A stretch of DNA of 42,522 bases from Rhodocyclales bacterium (GTDB lineage: Bacteria; Pseudomonadota; Gammaproteobacteria; Burkholderiales; Rhodocyclaceae), in NCBI GenBank assembly GCA_026399435.1, contig JAPLQX010000006.1:1-42522 (forward strand), written 5' to 3'. Within the stretch, counting starts at the first letter, position 1. The number at the start of each line of letters is the position of its first letter. Made by a program: the position numbers and the translations under genes. The notes below the pieces were generated by a model. It did no database searches, was not told where the DNA came from, and worked only from the letters and a program-made list of their open reading frames with translations. This document shows, one piece after another, positions 24,641 to 32,912 of the stretch.

Positions 24641-26527
24641 ATGGCATCTGAATCACGCGAGGAACTCCTCGCTTTTCTGCGCAAGCATCCGCCCTTCAAT
24701 GAGATGGGCGCCGTTGCCCTCGACGAACTGGCGGCGAGCCTGACACCGCTGACAGTGAGCGACGGGAGCCTGATCCTTTCCCCAAGCGACCAGCCGCCGG
24801 ATCTGTTCATCATCCAGTCGGGCAGGGTGCAGGCCCGCCTGGTGGGCGACGTCAATCTCACCGACCAGCCCCTGTATGAGCTGGACGCAGGGCAAAGCTT
24901 TCCGCTCGCGGCGGTGGCGGCGAAGCGGCCGCCGATCAATGTCTATTCGGCACTGGGGGATGTTCTTGTCTGGCGTCTCGCCAGCGCCGACTTTTCGAAG
25001 TTGCTGATGAGCAGCTGCGAGTTCAATCGCTTCGTGCTCGATCATGTCGCCGGTCTGCTCGATCAGGCTCGGCGCCAGATCGAAACCCAGTTCGGGCAGC
25101 GCAATACCGACCAGCAGTCGCTCAATTCGCAGCTTTCCGGCTTCCTGCGGCCGACCATCCGCGTTACGCCGCAGACGTCGATTCGCCAGACGATGGAGAC
25201 CATGGTGCAGGCCAAGGTCGGCTCCGTGGTGGTGGCGGATGCCGGGGGCAGGCCGCTCGGCATCTTCACCCAGTCCGATACGCTGCGCCGCGTGGTGGTC
25301 CCGGATTACCCGACCAGCGCACCGATCGAGGAGGTGATGACGGCTTCGCCGGCGACGATCGCCACGCATGCGACGGCCTATGACGCCATGCTGGCGATGG
25401 CAACCCACGGCATTCGCCATCTGGTGATCGTCGACGCCGAGGACCGGGTGGCCGGAGTCGTTTCCGAGCGCGATCTGTTCGCCATGCAGCGCGTCGGCCT
25501 GCGCAACGTGCGCCGGGTGATCGAGTCGGCCACCGACATCGACGGCCTGAGCCAGGCGGCAGGCGACGTGCGCCGGCTCTGCCTCAACATGCTGGGTCAG
25601 GGCGTCAGCGCAGAAAAGCTGACGCAGTTCATATCCGGACTCAACGACAGTCTCACGCGTCGCGTGATCGAGATCAATCTGGCGCACCACGATCTTTACG
25701 GCCTCGACTGGGCCTGGCTGGCATTCGGTTCGGAGGGCCGCGACGAGCAGACCTTCAGCACCGACCAGGACAACGGAATCATTTTTGTCTGTCCCGATTT
25801 TGCCGATCGCGATGCACTGCAACTGCGCTTCCTGGATTTTGCCCGCGATGTCAATCAAGGCCTGGCGCGTTGCGGCTTCCCGCTGTGCAAGGGCAACATC
25901 ATGGCCAGCAACCCGCTGTGGTGCCTGACGCAGGACGAGTGGCAGGAGCGCTTCACCCAGTGGATCCGGGTGCCGGAACCGGAGGCGCTGCTGAATGCGA
26001 CGATCTTTTTCGATTTCCGCCCGCTGTATGGCAAGGAAGCCCTGGCCAAGGCCTTGCGCAAGTGGCTGCTCGATCAGACCGGCCACGCCAAGCTGTTCCT
26101 CCGCTTCATGGCAGAAAACGCGGTGAGGGCCACGCCGCCGCTGGGCATGATCCGCGACTTCGTCTTCGACAACAATCCGGCGTTTCCGCACACGCTCGAC
26201 CTCAAGGCCTTCGGCGCACGTCCCTTCGTCGATGCGGCGCGCATCATCGCCCTGGCGCATGGCATTGCCCACACCAGCACGACCGAGCGCCTGCGCGCGG
26301 CCGCCGAGCAGAAGCGGCTGGGCGGTGACGACATCAATGCAGTAATCGAGGGTTTCTTCTTCATTCAGCAACTGCGCCTGCGCAACCAGCGCGCCGGCAC
26401 TCCGCCGGGTGCGGAAAATCGCGTCGACCCGGACAAGCTCAACGAGCTGGATCGCCATGTGCTGAAGGAGGCTTTCAAGCAGGCCAAGCGCCTGCAGTCG
26501 CGGCTTCAGCTCGAGTACAGGCTCTAA
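24641..26527 (+). CDS. cNMP-binding-like/CBS-pair/DUF294 nucleotidyltransferase, long form
   Basis: 628 residues. The N-terminal ~125 residues resemble a cyclic-nucleotide-binding fold (GSLILSPSDQPPDLFIIQSGRVQARL). A CBS pair follows (about 160-285), with VGSVVVADAGGRPLGIFTQSD and GIRHLVIVDAEDRVAGVVSERD. The nucleotidyltransferase core has FGSEGRDEQTFSTDQDNG near residues 362-379, and the helical C-terminal domain ends NELDRHVLKEAFKQAKRLQSRL. CBS and cNMP-like domains suggest control by adenine nucleotides. It is co-transcribed 18 bp after its shorter paralogue; the next gene's ATG follows its stop directly. Proteins of this architecture accompany acs/actP loci in several proteobacteria, which supports a link to acetate metabolism. 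Confidence 0.88.
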   Translation: MASESREELLAFLRKHPPFNEMGAVALDELAASLTPLTVSDGSLILSPSDQPPDLFIIQSGRVQARLVGDVNLTDQPLYELDAGQSFPLAAVAAKRPPINVYSALGDVLVWRLASADFSKLLMSSCEFNRFVLDHVAGLLDQARRQIETQFGQRNTDQQSLNSQLSGFLRPTIRVTPQTSIRQTMETMVQAKVGSVVVADAGGRPLGIFTQSDTLRRVVVPDYPTSAPIEEVMTASPATIATHATAYDAMLAMATHGIRHLVIVDAEDRVAGVVSERDLFAMQRVGLRNVRRVIESATDIDGLSQAAGDVRRLCLNMLGQGVSAEKLTQFISGLNDSLTRRVIEINLAHHDLYGLDWAWLAFGSEGRDEQTFSTDQDNGIIFVCPDFADRDALQLRFLDFARDVNQGLARCGFPLCKGNIMASNPLWCLTQDEWQERFTQWIRVPEPEALLNATIFFDFRPLYGKEALAKALRKWLLDQTGHAKLFLRFMAENAVRATPPLGMIRDFVFDNNPAFPHTLDLKAFGARPFVDAARIIALAHGIAHTSTTERLRAAAEQKRLGGDDINAVIEGFFFIQQLRLRNQRAGTPPGAENRVDPDKLNELDRHVLKEAFKQAKRLQSRLQLEYRL

Positions 26528-28570
26528 ATGCGAGAGACTGCCATCCCCTTGCGCACTCCGCTGTTCCGCGGCGAGCGGCGCCTGCGCATCGCCCTGGTCG
26601 GCCTGCCGGGAGGCGGCAAGACGACATTGTTTGATGCCGTGTCGAGTACCGCGCCGCACCGCGGCGAGCTGACCGGCACGCATCGCGTCTATCGCGAGTG
26701 CACGGTACAGATTGGTTTCGACGAGGCCAGCGTGGTCGATCTGCCGAGCATCCATTCCCTTCATCACTTGCAGGGTGACGATCTTTCCGCACTGAAATAC
26801 CTGCTCTGGGGCGACGACCGCCCACCCGTGTCGGTGCACGAACAGTCCGGTCCGCCGGCACCCCTGGCGCCGCCCGACCTGATCATCCAGGTGGTCGATG
26901 CTACCAGCCTGCAAAGCCACCTCGAACTGACGCTGGAACTGAGCCAGTTGGGGCGGCCTATCGTGCTGGCCCTGAACCATATGGACGAGGCGGCGAAGAA
27001 GGGTCTCTACATCAATATCAAGGCCCTGGAAAAACTGCTGGGCATGCCGGTCGTGCCCACGGTGGCGCTGATGGGGCGGGGCATCGCGCAACTTTTCAGT
27101 GCCGCCGTGAGTGCGGCGCGCGAGGAGACTTGTCCCTTGCCGCAGCCGCCCAGCCGGCACATTGCGGAGAGCCTGGGGTCGCTCACGGCGGCGCTCAACC
27201 GCCCCGAGATCCATGCCGCGTTCCGCCTGCCGCACCCCTTGTTGTTGATGCACTTTGCCGCGCAGGACGGCTTCGTCGAGGACGAACTGCGCCAGCATTT
27301 TCCGGAACTGTTGCCGCAACTGGAAGCTCTGCGCGACGCTGCCGGGCTGCGATTGCCGCGACCGCTGGCCGAGGAACTGCATGCCGATCGCCACCATCGT
27401 GCCGCCACCCTGGTCGAGGCCGCGATGCGCATGGGATCGCCGGCCGAGACGCACGACTGGCGCTACTGGCTCGACGAGTTGTTCCTGCATCCGCGCTGGG
27501 GCCTGATCGGGAGCCTCGCCGTGTTCGCCGCGGTGCTTTTCGTGGTGTTCGAGATCAGCGGCTGGATCGATTCGATGACCACGGTGCGCCTGACCGAGGC
27601 CTTCGCCGACTGGCAGCCGCAGTCCACCGGGGGCGTGGTCGGGCGTGCCGTGCTCGATGGCCTGATCGGCCTGGTCGGCATCGTGGTGCCCTACATGATT
27701 CCGCTGGTGATGCTGCTGGTGACGCTGGAAGAGGCAGGACTGATGCACCGCATCGCCTTCGTCGTCGATCGCGGCTTTCACCAGATCGGCCTGCACGGCG
27801 GCGTCGCCGTCCCCTTCCTGCTCGGCTTGGGCTGCAACGTGCCGGCCATCTCCGGCGCGGCCAAGGCCACCAGCGGCCGCGAGCGCGTGATCGCCTCGGT
27901 GCTGATCACCTTCGTTCCGTGCTCGGCGCGTTCCGCCATCATCCTCGCCCTCGCCGGCAAGTACCTGGGCGCCGCCGGGGTGTTCGGCATATTCGCGCTG
28001 ACCCTGGTCGTGATTGCCGTCATGGGTCGGCTGCTTTCGCGCGGCGATCGCGAACTTGGCCCCGGCCAGGTGCAGGAAATCCCCGCCTATGCGCTGCCGA
28101 CCTGGCGCGTCCTGCTGGGCGAGACCTGGGCCCGCACCAGCGACATCCTTACCATCGTGACGCCCCTGCTGGTGGGTGGCAGCGTAGTGCTGGCGCTGCT
28201 CAGTCACGTCGGCGCGGACAGCCTGATCAACACCCTGCTGATGCCGGTGACCGTCTGGTGGCTGGGGCTGCCTCTGGCGCTCGGCGTGCCGCTGCTGTTC
28301 GGCGTGCTGCGCAAGGAACTCTCGCTGCTGATGATCTACCAGGCGCTGGGCACCCAGGAAATCGGCGGCTTGCTCGATCCGGTACAGATCATTACTCTGC
28401 TATTGTTCCTTACCTTCTACATTCCCTGCGTGTCCACCTTCGCCGTCATGCTCAAGACCATCGGACGCAGGGACGCCTTGTTCTCGGTGGCGATCTCGGT
28501 GGGCGTTGCCTTGTTGGCGAGTGGCGTCGTGCGCGCAGGCTTGAGCGGGGTGCAACTCCTTGCGCAGTGA
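26528..28570 (+). CDS. FeoB-like GTPase/permease with altered G3 motif
   Basis: 680 residues. The N-terminal G domain has G1 GLPGGGKTT (25-33), a modified G3 DLPS (71-74, where FeoB has DLPG) and G4 NHMD (150-153). A helical spacer precedes a membrane domain with both FeoB gate motifs: LGLGCNVPAI and FVPCSAR. FeoB imports Fe2+, so this may move ferrous iron or another divalent metal, but it is shorter than E. coli FeoB (773), lacks FeoA/FeoC neighbours, and the G3 change questions GTP hydrolysis. The ATG follows the preceding stop with no gap, making it the last gene of the acetate-kinase operon. That placement is unusual for an iron transporter. Confidence 0.82.
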   Translation: MRETAIPLRTPLFRGERRLRIALVGLPGGGKTTLFDAVSSTAPHRGELTGTHRVYRECTVQIGFDEASVVDLPSIHSLHHLQGDDLSALKYLLWGDDRPPVSVHEQSGPPAPLAPPDLIIQVVDATSLQSHLELTLELSQLGRPIVLALNHMDEAAKKGLYINIKALEKLLGMPVVPTVALMGRGIAQLFSAAVSAAREETCPLPQPPSRHIAESLGSLTAALNRPEIHAAFRLPHPLLLMHFAAQDGFVEDELRQHFPELLPQLEALRDAAGLRLPRPLAEELHADRHHRAATLVEAAMRMGSPAETHDWRYWLDELFLHPRWGLIGSLAVFAAVLFVVFEISGWIDSMTTVRLTEAFADWQPQSTGGVVGRAVLDGLIGLVGIVVPYMIPLVMLLVTLEEAGLMHRIAFVVDRGFHQIGLHGGVAVPFLLGLGCNVPAISGAAKATSGRERVIASVLITFVPCSARSAIILALAGKYLGAAGVFGIFALTLVVIAVMGRLLSRGDRELGPGQVQEIPAYALPTWRVLLGETWARTSDILTIVTPLLVGGSVVLALLSHVGADSLINTLLMPVTVWWLGLPLALGVPLLFGVLRKELSLLMIYQALGTQEIGGLLDPVQIITLLLFLTFYIPCVSTFAVMLKTIGRRDALFSVAISVGVALLASGVVRAGLSGVQLLAQ

Positions 28571-28661
28571 TATTCGCCGCATCCCTTCAGCCCCGCTTCC
28601 CGGTCCGTTCCGGCTATTATCCTGATCAGCCCCCAAGTCCGGAAATAAATAGGCGCCAACC

Positions 28662-29027
28662 ATGCAAGCATTCGATTTTGACAAGGCCATCACCCTGCAC
28701 CGGTCGTGGAAAATGAAATTCCACATGGCTCTCGACCGGGTTCAAGGCCAGGACTTCGATACGCAGCCGATTGGCGATGCCGCACATTGCAGCCTGGGCC
28801 AGTGGCTGGCCGCCAGCGCCGGCGAGCTGAAAGACTTTGCTTCGGCCGGCGAACTGCTGACAGTCCATGAGGAATTTCACCGCCAGGCGCAATCGATCGC
28901 CGACGCCATCCGGACCGGCAAGATTGTTCGTTTGAGTGACAAATTCATCATTGAGTTCGGCGTCCTTTCGGGAAAAATCGAGGCCTTGCTCGCGCGGCTC
29001 AAGACAGAGCTGCAGCAGACCAGGTGA
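28662..29027 (+). CDS. Stand-alone CZB (chemoreceptor zinc-binding) domain protein
   Basis: 121 residues, all one helical domain. Candidate zinc ligands are H13 (ITLHRSW), C43 in the CSLGQWL signature, and H69 and H73 in VHEEFH, the 3His/1Cys arrangement of CZB domains. These usually sit at the ends of chemoreceptors or diguanylate cyclases and sense zinc or hypochlorite; here the domain is free-standing and cytoplasmic. A TATTAT box at 28615-28620 may belong to its promoter. The coiled-coil/AsmA gene follows after 70 bp. Confidence 0.85.
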   Translation: MQAFDFDKAITLHRSWKMKFHMALDRVQGQDFDTQPIGDAAHCSLGQWLAASAGELKDFASAGELLTVHEEFHRQAQSIADAIRTGKIVRLSDKFIIEFGVLSGKIEALLARLKTELQQTR

Positions 29028-29097
29028 GCAGACCTCAAGCCTTTGCTTGTCAGGCCCACCAACTCCTCGACCATTATCGAGTGCCAATCCAGACACC

Positions 29098-31905
29098 ATG
29101 ACTAGAGCCACCATCTATACCAGAACTGACAAAGGCGAGCAGACGGCGGCCTCGGCGTCTCGCGAGCTCGCGAACGATCTGCGCAAGCTGCTGGATGTCA
29201 TCGACGGAACTTCCTCCGTCGACGCGCTTCATAGCAAGCTCAACTTTCGGGACGCCGCGTGGCTCGACAGGGCACTGGCGGCTCTCGTCGCAAAGGACCT
29301 GATCCGCGAAGCCGAGAGCTCGGAAGGAGCGCTCGACTTCACCGCGCCCCCGCCGACCGATGACTCCAAGCGCAAGGCCGAGGAAAAGGCCCGACGCGAG
29401 GCGGAAGAAAAGGCGAAGCACGAGGCCGACCAAAAGGCCCGACACGAGGCGGCAGAAAAGGCGAAGCACGAGGCCGACCAAAAAGCCCGACGCGAGGCGG
29501 AAGAAAGGGCGAAGCACGAGGCCGACCAAAAAGCCCGACACGAGGTGGCAGAAAAGGCGAAGCACGAGGCCGACCAAAAGGCGCGACACGAGGCGGCAGA
29601 AAAGGCGAAGCACGAGGCCGAACAAAAGGCGCGACACGAGGCGGCAGAAAAGGCGAAGCACGAGGCCGAACAAAAGGCGCGACACGAGGTGGCAGAAAAG
29701 GCGAAGCACGAGGCCGACCAAAAAGCCCGACACGAGGTGGCAGAAAAGGCGAAGCACGAGGCCGAACAAAAGGCGCGACACGAGGCGGCAGAAAAGGCGA
29801 AGCACGAGGCCGAACAAAAGGCCCAACACGAGGCGGAAGAAAAGGCGAAGCGCGAAGCCGAGGAACAAGAGCTGAAGCTGGCCGCGGAACGGGTGCGGCT
29901 TAAAGCCGCTGAAAGCGCCCGGCAGGACGCCGAGGAACAGGCGCGAAAAGCGGAAGAGCAGGAGTTGAAGCTGGCCACGGAACGGGTGCGGAGCAAAGCC
30001 GCTGAGCACGCCCGGAAGGACGCCGAGGAACACGCGCAAAAGCTGGCCGAAGAACAGGCGCTGCGAGAAACCGCTGAACGAGCTCGGCTGGAAGCCGAAG
30101 CACAGGCGCGAAAGCTGGCAGAAGAGCATACGCTGCGGGAAGCCGCCGAACGCGCCCGGCGGGAAGCGGAGGAAAAAGCGCAACGGATGGCTGAGGAACT
30201 GGCGCGACGCGACGCCGAGGACAAGACACGGCGGGACGCCGAGGAGAAGATGCGGCGCGAGGCCGAAGAAAAGGCCCGACGCGAGGCCGAGGAGAAGGTG
30301 CGGCGGGACGCCGAAGAGAAGGCTCGGCGGGAGGTTGAGGAAAAGGAAAAGACCCGGCGCGAAGCCGAGGACAAGACACGGCGGGACGCTGAGGAGAAGA
30401 TGCGGCGCGAGGCCGAAGAAAAGGCCCGGCGCGAGGCCGAGGATAAGATGCGGCGGGACGTCGAAGGGAAGGCTCGGCGGGAGGTTGAGGAAAAGGAAAA
30501 GACCCGGCGCGAAGCCGAGGAGAAGGTGCAGCGGGAGGCCGAGGAAACAGCCCGACGCGAGGCCGCGGAGCGCCCTCGCCAGGAAGCCGAAGCGCAGCAG
30601 CGAATGGCGGGGGAAGAAAAGACATGGCGCGAGGCCGAAGAGAAGTTCCGCCGCGAGGAACAGGAGGCTGCGGCAAAGAGGGGCAGACGGGCGGCTGCGA
30701 AGGAAGTCAATGCCGGTTCGGCGACGCCGAGCAAACGGGCCCAGCAACTCGCGTTGGGACTCGCTGCACTGATTGTGATTGGCCTGATAGCCATCCATCT
30801 AATCTCGTTCGATGGACAGATTCCGCAGTTCGAGAAATCGCTGGCCGGGCAGTTTCAGCAGCCGGTGAAGATCCAGGCGCTGCGCGTATCACTGGTGCCG
30901 CAGCGGCACGTGCGGCTCGAGGGTGTTTCAATCGGTAGTGAAGGGCAGATCAAGATCCTCCAGATCAAGGCGACAGGGGCGCTTGGCAACCTGTTCAATG
31001 ACAAGAAAGCGTTCTCGTTGGTTGAGGTGGACTCGCCCGTCATAACGGAAGAGGGCCTGGGCTGGCTCCTGTTCGGCAAGCCGTCGGCGGGGGGCGTTGT
31101 GTTCGGCCCGGTCAGCGTGCTGAACGCCACGCTTCAATCGAAAAATGTCAGCCTTCCGGCTTTCGACGCGAAACTGCAGCCCGATGGCGAAGGTGGGTGG
31201 AAGACCATTGCCATCGAATCGGCGGACAAGAATCTCACCCTGGAGCTGACGCCGAAGGGTGAGCCGGTGCAGATCGACTTCAAGGCGAGGTCGTTCAGGG
31301 TTCCTTTCGGGTCGAACCTCACGCTCGAGGACCTGGTGGCTAGCGGCACGGCCGACAGAACCGGACTTTCCGTGACGGAGTTCAAGGGCTTTGCCTACGG
31401 CGGCATCCTCAGTGGCAGCGCGAGACTGAAATGGGGCACGCAGTGGAATCTTTCCGGCAAGTTGAACGCCAAGCAGGTCGACACTGCTCGACTTTTCCCC
31501 GGACTGGTGGACGGCGGAAGGCTGGTGGGGGCGGCCGCGTATACCATGCAGTCACCGGAGGCCGCCGGGCTCTTCGCGACGAATCGCCTCGAAGGCGAAT
31601 TCATTGTTTCGAGGGGAACCCTGCTGGGAGTGGATCTGGGACGCATGCTGCAGGGGGGAGGGATGGGCGGCGAAACCCGGTTCGGCGAGCTCGCCGGTGC
31701 CATTGTGCATGATCGTGGCACGACTCAACTCAGGCAGGTGCGCCTGACCGAGGCGACGATGTTTGCCAATGGCACGGCCGACGTTGACGTCAACGGCAAT
31801 GTTCGCGGGCGGTTCGCCGTGGATCTGAAGATGTCCGGGGGGCAGCGGCAGGCCAATATTGCGCTGGCCGGCACGCTGAAGAAAATCGAATGGCGGCGGC
31901 AGTAG
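29098..31905 (+). CDS. wHTH-like/long coiled-coil/transmembrane/AsmA-like fusion protein
   Basis: 935 residues from ATG 29098; a longer frame to 28936 overlaps the CZB gene. Residues 1-80 form a small helical domain (YTRTDKGEQTAA, LRKLLDVIDGTSSVDAL, LAALVAKDLI) like the wHTH-type N-termini of several betaproteobacterial proteins. Residues about 85-540 are a charged coiled coil rich in K, R, E and A, similar in style to TolA. A single membrane helix (about 549-568) leads to a periplasmic AsmA/TamB-like region (VKIQALRVSLVPQRHVRLEG, SGSARLKWGTQWNLSGKL, TRFGELAGAIVHDRGTTQLR, ending in a short beta-rich tail). AsmA-like proteins act in envelope lipid traffic. The combination suggests an envelope protein with a long cytoplasmic arm. 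The coiled coil contains exact-length tandem repeats. Confidence 0.8.
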   Translation: MTRATIYTRTDKGEQTAASASRELANDLRKLLDVIDGTSSVDALHSKLNFRDAAWLDRALAALVAKDLIREAESSEGALDFTAPPPTDDSKRKAEEKARREAEEKAKHEADQKARHEAAEKAKHEADQKARREAEERAKHEADQKARHEVAEKAKHEADQKARHEAAEKAKHEAEQKARHEAAEKAKHEAEQKARHEVAEKAKHEADQKARHEVAEKAKHEAEQKARHEAAEKAKHEAEQKAQHEAEEKAKREAEEQELKLAAERVRLKAAESARQDAEEQARKAEEQELKLATERVRSKAAEHARKDAEEHAQKLAEEQALRETAERARLEAEAQARKLAEEHTLREAAERARREAEEKAQRMAEELARRDAEDKTRRDAEEKMRREAEEKARREAEEKVRRDAEEKARREVEEKEKTRREAEDKTRRDAEEKMRREAEEKARREAEDKMRRDVEGKARREVEEKEKTRREAEEKVQREAEETARREAAERPRQEAEAQQRMAGEEKTWREAEEKFRREEQEAAAKRGRRAAAKEVNAGSATPSKRAQQLALGLAALIVIGLIAIHLISFDGQIPQFEKSLAGQFQQPVKIQALRVSLVPQRHVRLEGVSIGSEGQIKILQIKATGALGNLFNDKKAFSLVEVDSPVITEEGLGWLLFGKPSAGGVVFGPVSVLNATLQSKNVSLPAFDAKLQPDGEGGWKTIAIESADKNLTLELTPKGEPVQIDFKARSFRVPFGSNLTLEDLVASGTADRTGLSVTEFKGFAYGGILSGSARLKWGTQWNLSGKLNAKQVDTARLFPGLVDGGRLVGAAAYTMQSPEAAGLFATNRLEGEFIVSRGTLLGVDLGRMLQGGGMGGETRFGELAGAIVHDRGTTQLRQVRLTEATMFANGTADVDVNGNVRGRFAVDLKMSGGQRQANIALAGTLKKIEWRRQ
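29410..29841 (+). repeat. Nine tandem 48-bp units encoding a 16-residue coiled-coil repeat
   Basis: Units of consensus KAKHEA(D/E)QKARHE(A/V)AE run nine times without a gap in length. Unit variants alternate D/E and A/V, which shows expansion by unequal exchange followed by limited drift. The purine-rich coding strand also leaves a long spurious open frame on the other strand. Confidence 0.9.
30220..30519 (+). repeat. Two tandem 150-bp units in the same coiled coil
   Basis: The 50-residue block beginning DKTRRDAEEKMRREAEEKAR is repeated once, directly adjacent (30220-30369 and 30370-30519), with a few substitutions in the middle. It is a second, longer-period duplication independent of the 48-bp array. 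Confidence 0.85.
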
Positions 31906-31938
31906 CAGGACCAGGCAGACAGGCGGCGTTGAACTTTC

Positions 31939-31959
31939 GTCCGGGCTGTTGGCCCGGAC
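31939..31959. other. Perfect 8-bp hairpin before the MaoC-like gene
   Basis: GTCCGGGC (31939-31946) pairs with GCCCGGAC (31952-31959) around a 5-nt loop between the AsmA-fusion stop and the MaoC-like start. No T run follows. It could separate the two messages or be another short palindromic repeat. Confidence 0.4.
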
Positions 31960-31976
31960 CACCACAAGGGGCTCTG

Positions 31977-32426
31977 ATGAATCCGCAGAACGGTTATGAC
32001 GTCGAAGACATCACTGTCGGCATGAGCGCAGAAACCGCCAAGACCATCACCGATGCGGACATCGTACTTTTTGCGGGCGTGTCGACCGACGTCAATGCGG
32101 TGCACATGGATGAAGAGTACGGGCGGACCACCCAGTTCGGCGGCCGCATTGCCCACGGCATGCTGAGCGCGAGCCTGCTGTCTGCGGTGCTGGGCAATCG
32201 CTTGCCCGGACCGGGCGTGGTTTACATGAGCCAGTCCTTGCGCTTTCGCGCGCCGGTGCGTATCGGCGACACGGTGCATGCCAAAGTCACCGTCAAGGAA
32301 GTCATCGCGGAAAAGTGCCGAGTCATTCTCGACACGATGTGCACCGTGGGCGACAAGGTGGTCATCGATGGTGAAGCGATGGTCATGGCGACCTCGCGGC
32401 GCAAGCGCGAAGCGGCCGCCAGATAG
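31977..32426 (+). CDS. MaoC-like (R)-specific enoyl-CoA hydratase
   Basis: 149 residues from ATG 31977 (AAGGGGC upstream); the longer frame to 31890 overlaps the previous gene. Hot-dog fold hydratase features include FAGVSTDVNAVHMDEEYGRTTQFGG with the catalytic D/H pair (DxNxxH), then RIAHGMLSASLLSAVLG and YMSQSLRFRAPVRIGD. PhaJ-type enzymes hydrate trans-2-enoyl-CoA to (R)-3-hydroxyacyl-CoA and can feed polyhydroxyalkanoate synthesis. No pha genes are in the window, so the pathway is open. Confidence 0.9.
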   Translation: MNPQNGYDVEDITVGMSAETAKTITDADIVLFAGVSTDVNAVHMDEEYGRTTQFGGRIAHGMLSASLLSAVLGNRLPGPGVVYMSQSLRFRAPVRIGDTVHAKVTVKEVIAEKCRVILDTMCTVGDKVVIDGEAMVMATSRRKREAAAR

Positions 32427-32453
32427 CTCCGGGCCGATCCCGTTCCCTGTTTC

Positions 32454-32846
32454 ATGATCGAGCATGACGACCAGCCACGGCAGCGCATCGACAAGTGGCT
32501 CTGGGCGGCACGCTTCTTCAAGACGCGCAGCCTCGCTGCCGCCGCGATCGACGGCGGCCGGGTCAAGTGGAACGGCCAGCAGGTCAAGCCGGCGCGCGAG
32601 CTGAAGCCGGGCGACGAACTTGAGATTGTCGCCGGCGAACTGCGCTGGACCGTCCTCGTGCGCGGCGTGAACGCTCAGCGCCGTCCCGCGCCGGAAGCCC
32701 GCCTGCTCTATGAGGAGACCACCGAGAGTGCCGCACGGCGCCTGCAGCAGCAGGAAATCCGCCGCTTGGCGCCGATGCCCGGCGCGGATCTGAAGGGCCG
32801 TCCGACGAAGAAGGCGGGGCGGTTGATTCGTGGATTCAACGAGTGA
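32454..32846 (+). CDS. hslR: Heat-shock protein 15 / S4-domain ribosome-associated protein
   Basis: 130 residues. An S4 RNA-binding domain covers about 10-70 (RIDKWLWAARFFKTRSLAAAAI then GGRVKWNGQQVKPAREL). The basic C-terminal tail (GRPTKKAGRLIRGF) is typical of Hsp15, which binds 50S subunits carrying stalled nascent chains. The length matches E. coli Hsp15 (133). Confidence 0.9.
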   Translation: MIEHDDQPRQRIDKWLWAARFFKTRSLAAAAIDGGRVKWNGQQVKPARELKPGDELEIVAGELRWTVLVRGVNAQRRPAPEARLLYEETTESAARRLQQQEIRRLAPMPGADLKGRPTKKAGRLIRGFNE

Positions 32847-32912
32847 GTATCGTCTGGTGAGCCAGTCCCGGGTGATACTCTCCAATCTGAGTGAATTGAG
32901 GCAGGGCGGCAG

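Noticed and set aside
24653..28207. Very long minus-strand open frame opposite the DUF294 and FeoB-like genes
   Set aside because: High-GC codon bias leaves few stops on the opposite strand. The plus-strand genes have clear families and tight operon spacing; the minus frame has no recognisable domain.
29410..29841. Possible CRISPR array
   Set aside because: The repeated 48-bp units are contiguous with no unique spacers and are in frame with a coiled-coil protein, so this is a coding tandem repeat.
29074..30798. Long open frames on the minus strand and in another plus frame across the coiled-coil region
   Set aside because: They mirror the 48-bp and 150-bp repeats of the real gene; the products are low-complexity (leucine/phenylalanine or serine/arginine-rich) and have no ribosome site.
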